A stretch of DNA of 11,107 nucleotides from Bryobacterales bacterium (GCA_003132865.1 PKYZ01000230.1:10126-21232), one strand, 5' to 3'. Shown: positions 1-7,398, counted from the stretch's first letter. The notes: generated from the letters alone by a model not told the origin. Numbers and translations: made by a program.

Positions 1-382
1 CCCATTCACGTTCCCATACCTCCCAATGTCCCTCCCATGGGAACTGGGCCAGCATTTCGGACTCGGTGCGAGTATCGCAGCAACGGATCGATGGACGTCT
101 GAACAGATCTTCGCGCTTCACGACGAGTGCGTTTTTGAGCATCGCTTCCGCCCGGAACCAGTCTTCTTGATCCGATCCAATGGCACAGCCCCTCTCTAGC
201 CATAATTGATACGCAACTGTGGCGATCTCGCTTTCAGTTGGGCAAACGGTTGCGGCGGTTTTCACGGATTCACTTCCGGTGCTCATTTCAGGCATCATTT
301 TTGTTGCATCGCTTGACATGGTTACAGACGACTCTTGGAGGGCCGTCGCGTCCGAGCCCACTTCCCGTCCTTGCCTTGGCAT
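1..382 (-). CDS. DUF2934 domain protein, 3' end cut by window edge
   Basis: The reading frame is open for 127 codons from an ATG at 382 down to base 1, where the window cuts it. Residues about 60-85 carry the DUF2934 signature: an I-A-x-x-A-Y-x-L-W stretch, then E-R-G, then a G-S-D-x-E-D-W-F-R-A-E-A run ending in a helix. DUF2934 is a short domain of unknown function, common in Acidobacteria and some Proteobacteria. The N-terminal 55 residues are Ser/Thr/Glu-rich with no signal peptide, so it is probably cytoplasmic. The tail after the domain is rich in Trp and acidic residues and continues outside the window. The start is supported by a near-perfect Shine-Dalgarno sequence six bases upstream. 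A sigma-70-like promoter about 190 bases further up probably drives it. I am confident of the family and cannot give a function. Confidence 0.85.
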   Translation of the reverse strand, partial: MPRQGREVGSDATALQESSVTMSSDATKMMPEMSTGSESVKTAATVCPTESEIATVAYQLWLERGCAIGSDQEDWFRAEAMLKNALVVKREDLFRRPSIRCCDTRTESEMLAQFPWEGHWEVWEREW

Positions 383-385
383 GGT

Positions 386-395
386 TCACCTCCTT
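386..395 (-). promoter_or_regulatory. Strong Shine-Dalgarno site of the DUF2934 gene
   Basis: Read on the minus strand the bases are AAGGAGGTGA, complementary to the 16S anti-SD over their whole length. The AGGAGG core is six bases from the ATG at 382. This fixes the start codon and suggests high translation. It is by far the strongest ribosome binding site in the window. Confidence 0.85.
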
Positions 396-540
396 CCTGC
401 CAAAGCCCTGTCGTTGCGTGACTCAGGGCAAGCTCAAGGTTTTGCTGCATCCAACCTCACGCTTTTTAATCAATATGGTTTTAAATCATCTGGGGGTGGT
501 TCACGGACCGCAGAACAGCGGACTTGCACGCCACAACTAA

Positions 541-565
541 AAGGTCCCAGAGATAATAAGACCTT
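541..565 (-). other. Stem-loop in the DUF2934 leader
   Basis: AAGGTC (541-546) and GACCTT (560-565) are perfect complements across a 13-base loop. In the minus-strand transcript the stem is followed by TTTT, giving a short weak terminator-like shape inside the proposed leader. Six base pairs is little in this GC-rich context, so an attenuator role is only a possibility. Confidence 0.25.
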
Positions 566-578
566 GGGCTCTGATAGA

Positions 579-608
579 ATTATGTAGCGATTCTTTGACT
601 TACGTCAA
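579..608 (-). promoter_or_regulatory. Sigma-70-like promoter for the DUF2934 gene
   Basis: On the minus strand a TTGACG hexamer (603-608) is followed after 18 bases by CATAAT (579-584). Each matches the -35 and -10 consensus at five of six positions. Transcription would begin near 572 and give a leader of about 190 nt before the DUF2934 ATG at 382. The -35 box is half of a 14-bp dyad (595-608), so the promoter may be regulated. The call rests on consensus match and position only. Confidence 0.5.
595..608. promoter_or_regulatory. TTGAC-N4-GTCAA dyad, possible CRP/FNR-type operator
   Basis: The plus strand reads TTGACTTACGTCAA: two perfect five-base arms around a four-base spacer. It coincides with the -35 element of the minus-strand promoter. 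The spacing and TTGAN4TCAA core resemble the FNR/CRP-superfamily site consensus (TTGAT-N4-ATCAA) with C/G at the inner positions. No cognate regulator is encoded in the window. Family assignment is inference from the shape of the site. Confidence 0.35.
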
Positions 609-753
609 GGGGAAAAACCAGACCAAAAAGTCGAATGTACTGTTGAGTACGGACTGTACTTTGCAACAAATCGGGTTCAAACTCCCCCGGTTGCTCGATG
701 ATCCCAATCGGCTAGCCCGTAAAGTAGCCTCGAACAACTCGGCGTGCGTCCTG

Positions 754-869
754 CCGAGGAGCACCATCGCCGCCCGCGCCGTCTCGCGCACGTTGACCAT
801 CACGAACGCGTTGCCGGCGCTGCCGGTGGCGTGGGTCGGGGTGTCTATGAATCCATCATAGATCTCCAG
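754..869 (-). repeat. Direct repeat A, copy 1 (left of the esterase)
   Basis: Bases 810-869 match 2598-2657 at 57 of 60 positions, in the same orientation. A second block, 754-771, matches 2578-2595. Between the blocks this copy has 36 extra bases, an exact multiple of three. Read on the minus strand both copies encode the same peptide style (LEIYDGF, then PTHAT, SAGN and AMVLLGR motifs), so the repeat looks like a fragment of a protein-coding gene. I do not recognise the parent family. Confidence 0.8.
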
Positions 870-920
870 GTACGCCCCAAAGTGTGTCAACTTATGTGCG
901 GTTTCCGATTGCGAAGGCCG

Positions 921-2498
921 TTACCGTGCGGCAAATGGCTTGCCACGCACCGTCGTGTAGACGACATCGAAGACGGTCAGGCTATTGATATTCGCCACGC
1001 CACCAACGGTGATCGGATCGCCGAGATACTGGACCTTGCTCTCCGCGTTGGTGAACGCCGGCCACGGGGGAAGGCCCGGGCCGTTCGGATTGCCCGACCT
1101 CGCGAAGTTGACCCAGTAGCTGGACATCTCCTCAGCCACCTTCCAATCTGCTGCGGTCCAGTTCCAAGGCGACTGGTTGAGATGGTCGAAGACATACCAG
1201 AGCTCGGCGTAGTGACTCGCGCCCCAACCCTCGTACAAGGAGCCGGCCGGGAACGGTGGCTGTTCTCGAAACGAGTAGTAGTAGACACGATTCTGCCCGG
1301 TTCCGGCTTGCAACCTCGCCCAGGCCCACATGTCCCAGCCGAAGCGGAGGTCGCGTTCGAGGTCGAGCCGCGCCTGCCGAGCTTCTTCGTCGGTCGCGTG
1401 GGGATATGCCGCGACCAGCGCAGGGGGAAGTTGGCCGACGCTGTGTTCCAGGTCGCTGTCGAACGTGGCGGCCGTCTCGTGGGTGACATCCACCATCGCA
1501 CGCGCCTCCTCGGTGTTCGAACCGATCAGCAGCGGGACATCGTTCTGCTGCCCAGAAGTGAACGCCTCGTAGGGCGAAACGGGAAGCACATAGGGTTCGA
1601 TCACCGGGTGGCATATGCCGCCGGCGTTGCCGGTGAGCAGGCCCGCCGGCAGCCGGCGTAGTTCCTGCAGCGAGGCCGCACCCAGCGAAACGGCGTACTT
1701 CTTCCCGTCGCGTTCTGCATTGGCCAGCAGGAACTTTGGTGCGAGCTGGAGCGGCTCAAACAGACCGCCGCTCTCTCCGATGGCGCGCTGAAACAAGCCT
1801 TTCGCAAGGGGCGAGGCCATCAGGATGCTGACCGATATCGCTCCGGAGGATTGACCGGCGATGGTTACGCTTTTCGGGTCGCCGCCAAAGGCTGCAATGT
1901 TCCTCTGAATCCATTCGAGTGCGGCGATCTGGTCCATCAGGCCGTAGTTCCCGGACGAGTGGTGAGGGGACTCGCGCGTCAGTTCCGGATGCGCAAGAAA
2001 GCCAAGGGGGCCAAGTCGATACCCGATGGTGACAACGATTACGCCTTTGTGCGCGAGCCGGTCGCCCCAGTACAAGGGCATCGAGGCCGATCCGTTGATG
2101 TACCCCCCGCCGTAGATCCAGACCATCACCGGCAGGTGCTCGTGCGCGGTCTTCGCCGGCGTCCAGATGTTGAGGTAGAGACAATCCTCACTCACCTTCG
2201 GCGGCGTCTCGCCCGGCATGGACACCCCAACTTGCATACAGGCCGGGGCAAACGCATCCGCCTTACGCGTGCCAGTCCAGCGTGCGACATGTACCGGGGG
2301 GCGCCAACGCAAGTCGCCCACCGGCGGGGCAGCGAATGGGACGCCTTTGTATACACCCAACCCGCTTGCGCGTACCCCGGATATTGCGCCGGCCTCCGTC
2401 GGAGTCTGAGGGCTTTGTGCCAGCGTGATAGCAGATATTGCTGGAACGACGACAACAAGTAGGGCTCTGATTAAGACCTTGGAATTGAATCTCGGCAT
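921..2498 (-). CDS. Secreted type B carboxylesterase (alpha/beta-hydrolase)
   Basis: A 525-residue carboxylesterase of the COesterase family, which hydrolyses carboxylic esters; the substrate cannot be read from sequence. Residues 1-27 form a Sec signal peptide (basic start, a hydrophobic run rich in Val, Leu and Ile, likely cleavage after T-L-A). The catalytic triad is visible: Ser217 in GQSSG, Glu331 in the SNTEEA motif, and His429 in GASHYAELWYVF. The oxyanion-hole loop is YGGGY (129-133), with Tyr where HGGG is usual. Cys87 and Cys106 (EDCLYLNIW) match the conserved N-terminal disulfide. Length is normal for the family. The start was chosen at 2498 because the signal peptide begins there and an AGAAGG site lies five bases upstream; the frame stays open to 2792, but that extension is repeat sequence. 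It is an isolated gene flanked by repeat A on both sides. Confidence 0.93.
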   Translation of the reverse strand: MPRFNSKVLIRALLVVVVPAISAITLAQSPQTPTEAGAISGVRASGLGVYKGVPFAAPPVGDLRWRPPVHVARWTGTRKADAFAPACMQVGVSMPGETPPKVSEDCLYLNIWTPAKTAHEHLPVMVWIYGGGYINGSASMPLYWGDRLAHKGVIVVTIGYRLGPLGFLAHPELTRESPHHSSGNYGLMDQIAALEWIQRNIAAFGGDPKSVTIAGQSSGAISVSILMASPLAKGLFQRAIGESGGLFEPLQLAPKFLLANAERDGKKYAVSLGAASLQELRRLPAGLLTGNAGGICHPVIEPYVLPVSPYEAFTSGQQNDVPLLIGSNTEEARAMVDVTHETAATFDSDLEHSVGQLPPALVAAYPHATDEEARQARLDLERDLRFGWDMWAWARLQAGTGQNRVYYYSFREQPPFPAGSLYEGWGASHYAELWYVFDHLNQSPWNWTAADWKVAEEMSSYWVNFARSGNPNGPGLPPWPAFTNAESKVQYLGDPITVGGVANINSLTVFDVVYTTVRGKPFAAR

Positions 2499-2503
2499 AT
2501 TGA

Positions 2504-2509
2504 CCTTCT
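2504..2509 (-). promoter_or_regulatory. Ribosome binding site of the carboxylesterase
   Basis: The minus strand reads AGAAGG, five bases before the ATG at 2498. It selects the signal-peptide start over the upstream in-frame codons, which lie inside repeat sequence. Confidence 0.6.
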
Positions 2510-2577
2510 GGTACTCCAGCAACGGGCGCGCCTGCGCGTAGGCGCATTCGCTGAGGACCATGTTCGCCTCTACGCGG

Positions 2578-2657
2578 CCGAGAAGCACCATAGCCTCGTT
2601 GCCGGCGCTGTCGGTGGCGTGGGTCGGGCTGTCCATGAATCCATCATAGATCTCCAG
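2578..2657 (-). repeat. Direct repeat A, copy 2 (right of the esterase)
   Basis: This is the second copy of repeat A, in the same orientation as 754-869. It matches copy 1 at 57 of 60 bases over its right block and lacks the 36 bases found in copy 1. Its peptide frame is in register with the esterase coding frame immediately downstream, yet it contains no signal peptide and no recognised domain. It ends 75 bp before repeat B copy 1. Confidence 0.8.
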
Positions 2658-2732
2658 CGGATTGTCGCCCGCAGCTTCCACTCGTCGCGCTGTGAGCACC
2701 CCGGCTGCTCGCCAACGGCGCGGGTGACGGCC

Positions 2733-2797
2733 TCTGGGTATGACGTGATCGGCACGGCGAACTTCCGGCGGTCTGGAGCGGCGACGGTCCAACCCTC
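2733..2797 (-). repeat. Direct repeat B, copy 1
   Basis: These 65 bases match 3579-3643 at 58 positions with no gap, in the same orientation. On the minus strand one frame reads FEGWTVAAPDRRKFAV followed by an ITSYPE motif, closely matched in the other copy. Some of the differences are synonymous third-position changes, which suggests a once-coding ancestor. The parent family is not recognised. Confidence 0.75.
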
Positions 2798-3004
2798 AAA
2801 CGCCCGCTGCCGGCAGGCTCCCGACTCCACGACTTGCGCCTCGCTCCGGCGCTGCATCCGGCAGCCGGGTTTCCTGCTCGTGACTCCAGAGCTGCTTCGA
2901 TTTCGATGCGGACGGAGTCGAGGGCGTCTCAAGGACGCCGGTGTGGGCTTGCAGTTGCTCCTCGGGCAGCTTGGCCAGGCGGCCTGCTATTGCAGCGGAT
3001 CAGG

Positions 3005-3010
3005 TATAAT
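3005..3010 (+). promoter_or_regulatory. Isolated TATAAT, possible -10 box
   Basis: This is a perfect -10 hexamer in GC-rich sequence, 62 bases upstream of the small cysteine-rich ORF. No -35 hexamer is visible at 16-18 bp spacing. It may drive that ORF or be chance. Confidence 0.25.
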
Positions 3011-3072
3011 CGAACCCAGCCGCAACCGCGAGCCGTGCCCGGTTCGCTCCACCAATGCCGGCTCCGGACTGA

Positions 3073-3252
3073 ATGGTACCAAACAGTGTCATCCATATTC
3101 GGGTCGATGTTACGTACCGTAAGCCAGAGCGCTTGGATTTCATTGTGGACACACTTTGCGGAATCCGCGTCCCCGAGGTGCTGTGTGGGAACCCACAGAA
3201 GGCAACGTGCCCGGACTGCCTCGCCGCCCTCCGTCATCGGGGCGTGCGATGA
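3073..3252 (+). CDS. Small four-cysteine protein, possibly a zinc-ribbon remnant
   Basis: A 59-residue ORF from ATG to TGA. It contains Cys29, Cys38, Cys46 and Cys49, the last two in an ATCPDCLAAL segment, which is a layout typical of small zinc-binding folds. The N-terminal half is mixed and soluble with no signal peptide. There is no good Shine-Dalgarno site; a TGA directly precedes the ATG in the same frame and a TATAAT lies about 60 bases upstream. Immediately after its TGA the same frame stays open for 71 more codons with a sensible helical, basic sequence, so this may be the front of a gene broken by a nonsense codon. It sits among repeat fragments. I do not recognise the family, and the call depends on the cysteine spacing. 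Confidence 0.4.
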   Translation: MVPNSVIHIRVDVTYRKPERLDFIVDTLCGIRVPEVLCGNPQKATCPDCLAALRHRGVR

Positions 3253-3291
3253 GGACGGACTGCGCAAGAGCGCCAGCTCGTTGCTGACAGG

Positions 3292-3468
3292 ATGAGGCAG
3301 TATTGGGCGAGTCGTAGCAAGCGCCGCCACACGAAGTTACTTGACGCTCTCATGGAGCCTGCGCCGCTTCCATCTCCGCCACTCGACCGCAACCCTGTTG
3401 GTAGCCAGCCAGCGGTCATGGTGCGGCGGCTGAGCCGCAAGGCAAAAATGCTTCAGGCCCATCGATAA
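3292..3468 (+). CDS. Small basic ORF, likely continuation of the cysteine-rich gene
   Basis: A 58-residue ORF from ATG to TAA in the same frame as the cysteine-rich ORF that ends at 3252. It begins MRQYWASRSKRRH, continues through a Pro-rich middle and ends in a basic helix. The frame is open from 3253, and the residues just before this ATG (QERQLVADR) run smoothly into it. A single TGA at 3250-3252 is therefore all that separates the two parts. The likely reading is one former protein of about 130 residues with a zinc-binding front and a basic tail. Two independent small genes is the alternative; the lack of a clear ribosome binding site for this one argues against it. Confidence 0.3.
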   Translation: MRQYWASRSKRRHTKLLDALMEPAPLPSPPLDRNPVGSQPAVMVRRLSRKAKMLQAHR

Positions 3469-3578
3469 GGTAACTTCAAGCGCGCACCTGGGGTTGATTC
3501 CAGCCCGCGTGCGTCAATCTTCCATCGCCGCGCGCAGGCGCTCGGTAACCTCGGCCCGACGGCACGGAAATATCCAGT

Positions 3579-3643
3579 TCTGGGTATGACGTGATCCGCA
3601 CGGCGAACTTCCAGCGGTCCGGGCTGGCGACGATCCAACCCTC
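3579..3643 (-). repeat. Direct repeat B, copy 2
   Basis: Second copy of repeat B, 58 of 65 bases identical to 2733-2797 and in the same orientation. The shared minus-strand peptide is LFEGWIVASPDRWKFAV followed by an ITSYPE motif. Flanking sequence on either side does not match copy 1, so the repeat boundaries are sharp. Confidence 0.75.
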
Positions 3644-3854
3644 GAAGAGTTTCACATTTCGGGCGCCCGTTTTCCGGCGAAGGTGGGGGCCGCTTCACGC
3701 CCGCGCCCGCGTCAAACGCCCGCCGGCGGCCTTCGTCTTCCAGTACCAGCACAGCTTCCTGTTAAGAATCATCAGGCTATGAGGAATCCAACGGGACTGC
3801 TTGGTACGGCGCCGCCACTGCTGACGTACGTCGGCGGAAGGCCGTGTGCGGCAA

Positions 3855-3860
3855 TATAAT
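3855..3860 (+). promoter_or_regulatory. -10 box giving a possibly leaderless start
   Basis: A perfect TATAAT ends seven bases before the ATG at 3868. Transcription from it would start at or within a base or two of that ATG, so the mRNA would have no leader. No Shine-Dalgarno site precedes the ATG, which agrees with this. The -35 region is weak. Confidence 0.45.
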
Positions 3861-3867
3861 ATGGAAC

Positions 3868-5211
3868 ATGGCATCCACACGGAGGCATTTCCTGCAGGCG
3901 GGCGGCGCGGCATCGCTCGCGCTCGGCGCGGCCGCGCGCGCTCAGGGCCAGACCACGGCGAACGATAAGATCCAGTTCGCGACCATCGGCTGCGGCATCA
4001 TGGGCCAGGGCGACACCGCGACGGCCATCAGCGTGCCCGGCACCAAACTCCTGGCTGTGTGCGACGTCTATGAAGGCCGGCTGACGCGCGCCAAGGAGCA
4101 CTGGGGCGCCGAGCTGTTCACCACGCGCGACTATCGCGAGGTGCTCGCGCGCAAGGACGTCGACGCCGTGATCATCGCCACGCCGGATCACTTGCATGCG
4201 CGCATCGCCGCCGAGGCGATGGAGGCGGGCAAGGACGTCTACGTGCAAAAGCCGATGGTGAAGCAATGGCAGGACGGCCACCGGCTGATCGAAACCTCGC
4301 AGCGCACCAGGAGAATCCTCCAGGTTGGCAGCCAGCGCGTCAGCTCCGTGATCTACAAGAAGGCCCAGGAACTGTATCGTGCAGGCTCGATCGGCACGCT
4401 CAACGCCGTGGAGGCGTGGAGCGACCGCAACTCCGCGATCGGCGCGTGGCGCTACTCCATTCCGCCTGACGCGAGTCCCGCGACCATCGATTGGGACCGT
4501 TTTCTGGGCGATGCGCCGAAGCGTCCGTTCGATCCACAGCGCATGTTCCAGTGGCGCAACTGGAACGACTACGGCACCGGCGTCGCCGGCGACCTGTTCG
4601 TGCATCTGTTCAGCGGCATCCACTTCGTGCTCGGCTCTCTCGGGCCCACGCGCGTGTTCGCCGCGGGCGGAATCTACTTTTGGAAAGGCGACCGCGACGT
4701 GCCTGACATCATGGTCGGGCTGTACGACTATCCCCAGACCGACAGCCACCCCGCGTTCAACCTCGCGCTACGCGTGAATTTCGTTTGTGGCGGGCCCGAA
4801 ACCGGCGTCTTCCATTTCACCGGCAGCGAGGGCGTAATGACGATCGGCGACGGTGTGAGTCTGAGCAAGCCGCCCAAGGAGACTGAGCCTGGCGAGAGCG
4901 CGGGCGGCTTCTCCAAAGAGACGGCGGCGAAGATCATGGCACAGCACCGCGAGCGCTACCCCGAGCATCTGGTCACGGCGGCCACGATGCCCGAAGCGGA
5001 CGAAGAGCGTTACCTTGCGCCGCGGCGCTACTCGGAGGATTTCGAGCACCACTCCAACTTCTTCAACGCGGTGCGCTCGCGCCAGCCGGTGGTCGAGGAC
5101 GCCACCTTTGGGCTGCGTGCCGCCGGGCCGGCGCTGCTGGCGAACTTGAGTTACTACGAAGGCCGCATCAAGCATTGGGACCCCGTGGCCATGCGCGTGG
5201 TCGAGATCTGA
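3868..5211 (+). CDS. Tat-exported Gfo/Idh/MocA family oxidoreductase
   Basis: A 447-residue NAD(P)-dependent oxidoreductase of the Gfo/Idh/MocA family, which acts on sugars and related polyols. Residues 1-25 are a twin-arginine signal (STRRHFLQ, an Ala/Gly/Leu-rich core, likely cut after A-R-A), so the folded enzyme with cofactor would be exported. The Rossmann domain has GCGIMG (41-46) and Asp66 at the end of the second strand, which favours NAD. The catalytic Lys128 is present in VQKPM, but the usual C-E before it is V-Q. The C-terminal domain keeps Asp242 and His246 in GDLFVHLF. The ATG at 3868 is chosen because it begins the Tat signal. The gene is followed after 12 bp by a close relative. 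The substrate is unknown; redox-type glycosidases (GH109-like) also belong to this superfamily, but nothing here shows that activity. Confidence 0.9.
   Translation: MASTRRHFLQAGGAASLALGAAARAQGQTTANDKIQFATIGCGIMGQGDTATAISVPGTKLLAVCDVYEGRLTRAKEHWGAELFTTRDYREVLARKDVDAVIIATPDHLHARIAAEAMEAGKDVYVQKPMVKQWQDGHRLIETSQRTRRILQVGSQRVSSVIYKKAQELYRAGSIGTLNAVEAWSDRNSAIGAWRYSIPPDASPATIDWDRFLGDAPKRPFDPQRMFQWRNWNDYGTGVAGDLFVHLFSGIHFVLGSLGPTRVFAAGGIYFWKGDRDVPDIMVGLYDYPQTDSHPAFNLALRVNFVCGGPETGVFHFTGSEGVMTIGDGVSLSKPPKETEPGESAGGFSKETAAKIMAQHRERYPEHLVTAATMPEADEERYLAPRRYSEDFEHHSNFFNAVRSRQPVVEDATFGLRAAGPALLANLSYYEGRIKHWDPVAMRVVEI
4120..4187 (+). repeat. 68-bp perfect direct repeat, copy 1 (within the first oxidoreductase)
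   Basis: These bases are identical to 5392-5459 without a mismatch, third codon positions included. They encode the segment from TTRDYREVLA to IIATP before the conserved D-H. Flanking codons in the two genes differ freely, so the identical stretch has fairly sharp ends. Confidence 0.9.
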
Positions 5212-5213
5212 GG

Positions 5214-5219
5214 AGGAAC
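5214..5219 (+). promoter_or_regulatory. Ribosome binding site of the second oxidoreductase
   Basis: The 12-bp gap between the two oxidoreductases (5212-5223) contains GGAGGAA, ending a few bases before the ATG at 5224. The site begins at the stop codon of the upstream gene, which is typical of translationally linked operon genes. Confidence 0.7.
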
Positions 5220-5223
5220 GCCG

Positions 5224-6477
<1,254 letters not shown>

Positions 6478-6792
6478 GTTGTTGCGGTTCAAGCGCGAAA
6501 CATGCGCAGAAGCGCTGGCAATGCGCTTGAAGCATCGTCGGGCGGAGCGGGAGTATAGCGCTGTTTTTCAGGGGGCCATTTGGTTGTGACACTTCGGCTG
6601 CGTACCCGGCCGGACGAGAATGGTCGCCGAAGCAATGTCGATGGAATCCGGTCCGCTCGGGTGCGTTGCCAAGCCGCTGTAGTAATCTGATCGAAGAATG
6701 CTCCAGCGCCGTCCTTCTCCTTTGCGATCAATTCAGCAATTCTCGCGAAACCTCCTTGCCCGAGCGTACCGGCGATCCACAGGTGTCATCCG
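6478..6792. other. Intergenic region between oxidoreductase operon and lysozyme-like gene
   Basis: No convincing gene. A minus-strand frame (6489-6731) is open but would need a TTG start without a ribosome binding site. No strong promoter for the downstream gene is visible. The AGGTG site at 6781-6785 serves the next gene. Confidence 0.45.
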
Positions 6793-7353
6793 ATGCCTTT
6801 GACCTCCACGGTACCCAAGCGGGCGCGCGGCCGGCGATCGAAGCCAACACGAATCCCGGCGAGGCTCTGGGGACTGCTTTTCCTCTCGGCCATAGGAATC
6901 GGTGTGGCCGCGGTCGTGTTGCAGGCCCAATACACCCTCACGCTGCAATCACCATTGCGCATCCGATTTCAGTGGCCCCTGATAATTGCTCCACGGATTT
7001 CGGCGGAGGAAGCAGGCGCGGCCCAAGCCGATCAATTTGGCCGGCGGTTGACGGCGTACCAACAATACGCTTGCAACAAATTCGGGCCGGCATGCCGCAT
7101 CGCATTGTCGGTTCAGCGTGCCGAAAACCCGCGCGGCGCCTGCGAGATCTATCATTACAACTCCGACGGCACGCTCGATTGGGGCTACTTCCAGATCAAC
7201 ACGGTGCACTTGAAACGCGCAGGGGTCAATCTTCGAGACCTGCTGGACTGTAAAGCGAACATCGACTTCGCATACAAACTGTACACGGAGAGGGGCTTTG
7301 AACCGTGGACCACGTTCAATAGCGGCGCGTATCGCCAATTCCTGAAGCCCTGA
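6793..7353 (+). CDS. Membrane-anchored lysozyme/SLT-like protein
   Basis: A 186-residue protein with a basic N-terminus (residues 9-24), a single membrane segment at about 25-45 and a lysozyme-like domain from about 88 to the end. Glu111 in SVQRAENP is in the position of the catalytic Glu of SLT-type transglycosylases; GYFQIN (131-136) matches their G-L-F-Q-I-N motif, and the end (YKLYTERGFEPW, then FNSGAYRQFL) matches the last helices. Basic-in topology puts the domain in the periplasm, where it would cut peptidoglycan glycan strands. Cys94, Cys101, Cys117 and Cys153 could form two disulfides. It is small, like VirB1 or phage-type enzymes. The start is fixed by AGGTG seven bases upstream. 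Family is clear from motifs; whether it is active, and its partner, are unknown. Confidence 0.75.
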   Translation: MPLTSTVPKRARGRRSKPTRIPARLWGLLFLSAIGIGVAAVVLQAQYTLTLQSPLRIRFQWPLIIAPRISAEEAGAAQADQFGRRLTAYQQYACNKFGPACRIALSVQRAENPRGACEIYHYNSDGTLDWGYFQINTVHLKRAGVNLRDLLDCKANIDFAYKLYTERGFEPWTTFNSGAYRQFLKP

Positions 7354-7398
7354 TCGGGTTTTCGCTGGACGGCGCGACGGGTTGGCGGCCCCGATCAG
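7350..7398 (+). terminator. Inverted repeat after the lysozyme-like gene
   Basis: CTGATCGGG (7350-7358) and CCCGATCAG (7390-7398) are perfect nine-base complements around a 31-base loop. The left arm contains the stop codon of the lysozyme-like gene. There is no U-run, so it is a candidate rho-independent-like end or processing hairpin with modest support. Confidence 0.35.

Larger units (their letters stand above)
383..920. other. Intergenic region: DUF2934 leader and a relic coding repeat
   Basis: The left part (383-608) is relatively AT-rich and holds the ribosome binding site, leader stem-loop and promoter of the DUF2934 gene. From about 690 to 869 there is a minus-strand stretch that looks like decayed coding sequence and forms one copy of a direct repeat. 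The open frame around it (down to 600) ends in low-quality sequence, so I do not call a gene. No RNA gene was recognised. Confidence 0.5.
2499..3072. other. Gene-poor region with repeats A and B
   Basis: Long frames are open on both strands here because of high GC content, but none gives a recognisable protein or has a ribosome binding site. The region holds repeat A copy 2, repeat B copy 1 and an isolated TATAAT at 3005-3010. It looks like accumulated gene debris upstream of the esterase. Confidence 0.5.
3469..3867. other. Intergenic region upstream of the oxidoreductase operon
   Basis: No supported gene on either strand. It holds repeat B copy 2 and, at its right end, the TATAAT just before the first Gfo/Idh/MocA gene. 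The remaining open frames are GC-driven and resemble no protein I know. Confidence 0.5.

Noticed and set aside
600..890. Minus-strand 96-codon frame containing repeat A copy 1
   Set aside because: Only the first half is repeat-like and conserved; the rest is AT-rich sequence with no protein character, so I call it a relic rather than a gene.
744..1661. Long plus-strand frame opposite the carboxylesterase
   Set aside because: The esterase on the minus strand has a full catalytic triad and signal peptide; the opposite frame is a GC-driven shadow.
754..2657. Repeat A pair as ends of an insertion sequence or composite transposon
   Set aside because: No transposase, no terminal inverted repeats and no target-site duplication were seen; the repeats look like coding fragments.
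2499..2792. In-frame N-terminal extension of the esterase through repeats A and B
   Set aside because: The signal peptide begins at the 2498 ATG with its own ribosome binding site; an extension would bury the signal peptide inside the protein.
2619..3122. Plus-strand frame of 167 codons across repeats A and B
   Set aside because: It runs antisense to the conserved peptide frames of both repeats, lacks a ribosome binding site and has a random-looking composition.
6489..6731. Open minus-strand frame of 80 codons in the gap before the lysozyme-like gene
   Set aside because: It needs a TTG start with no ribosome binding site, has no internal ATG giving a sensible protein, and shows no recognisable motif.
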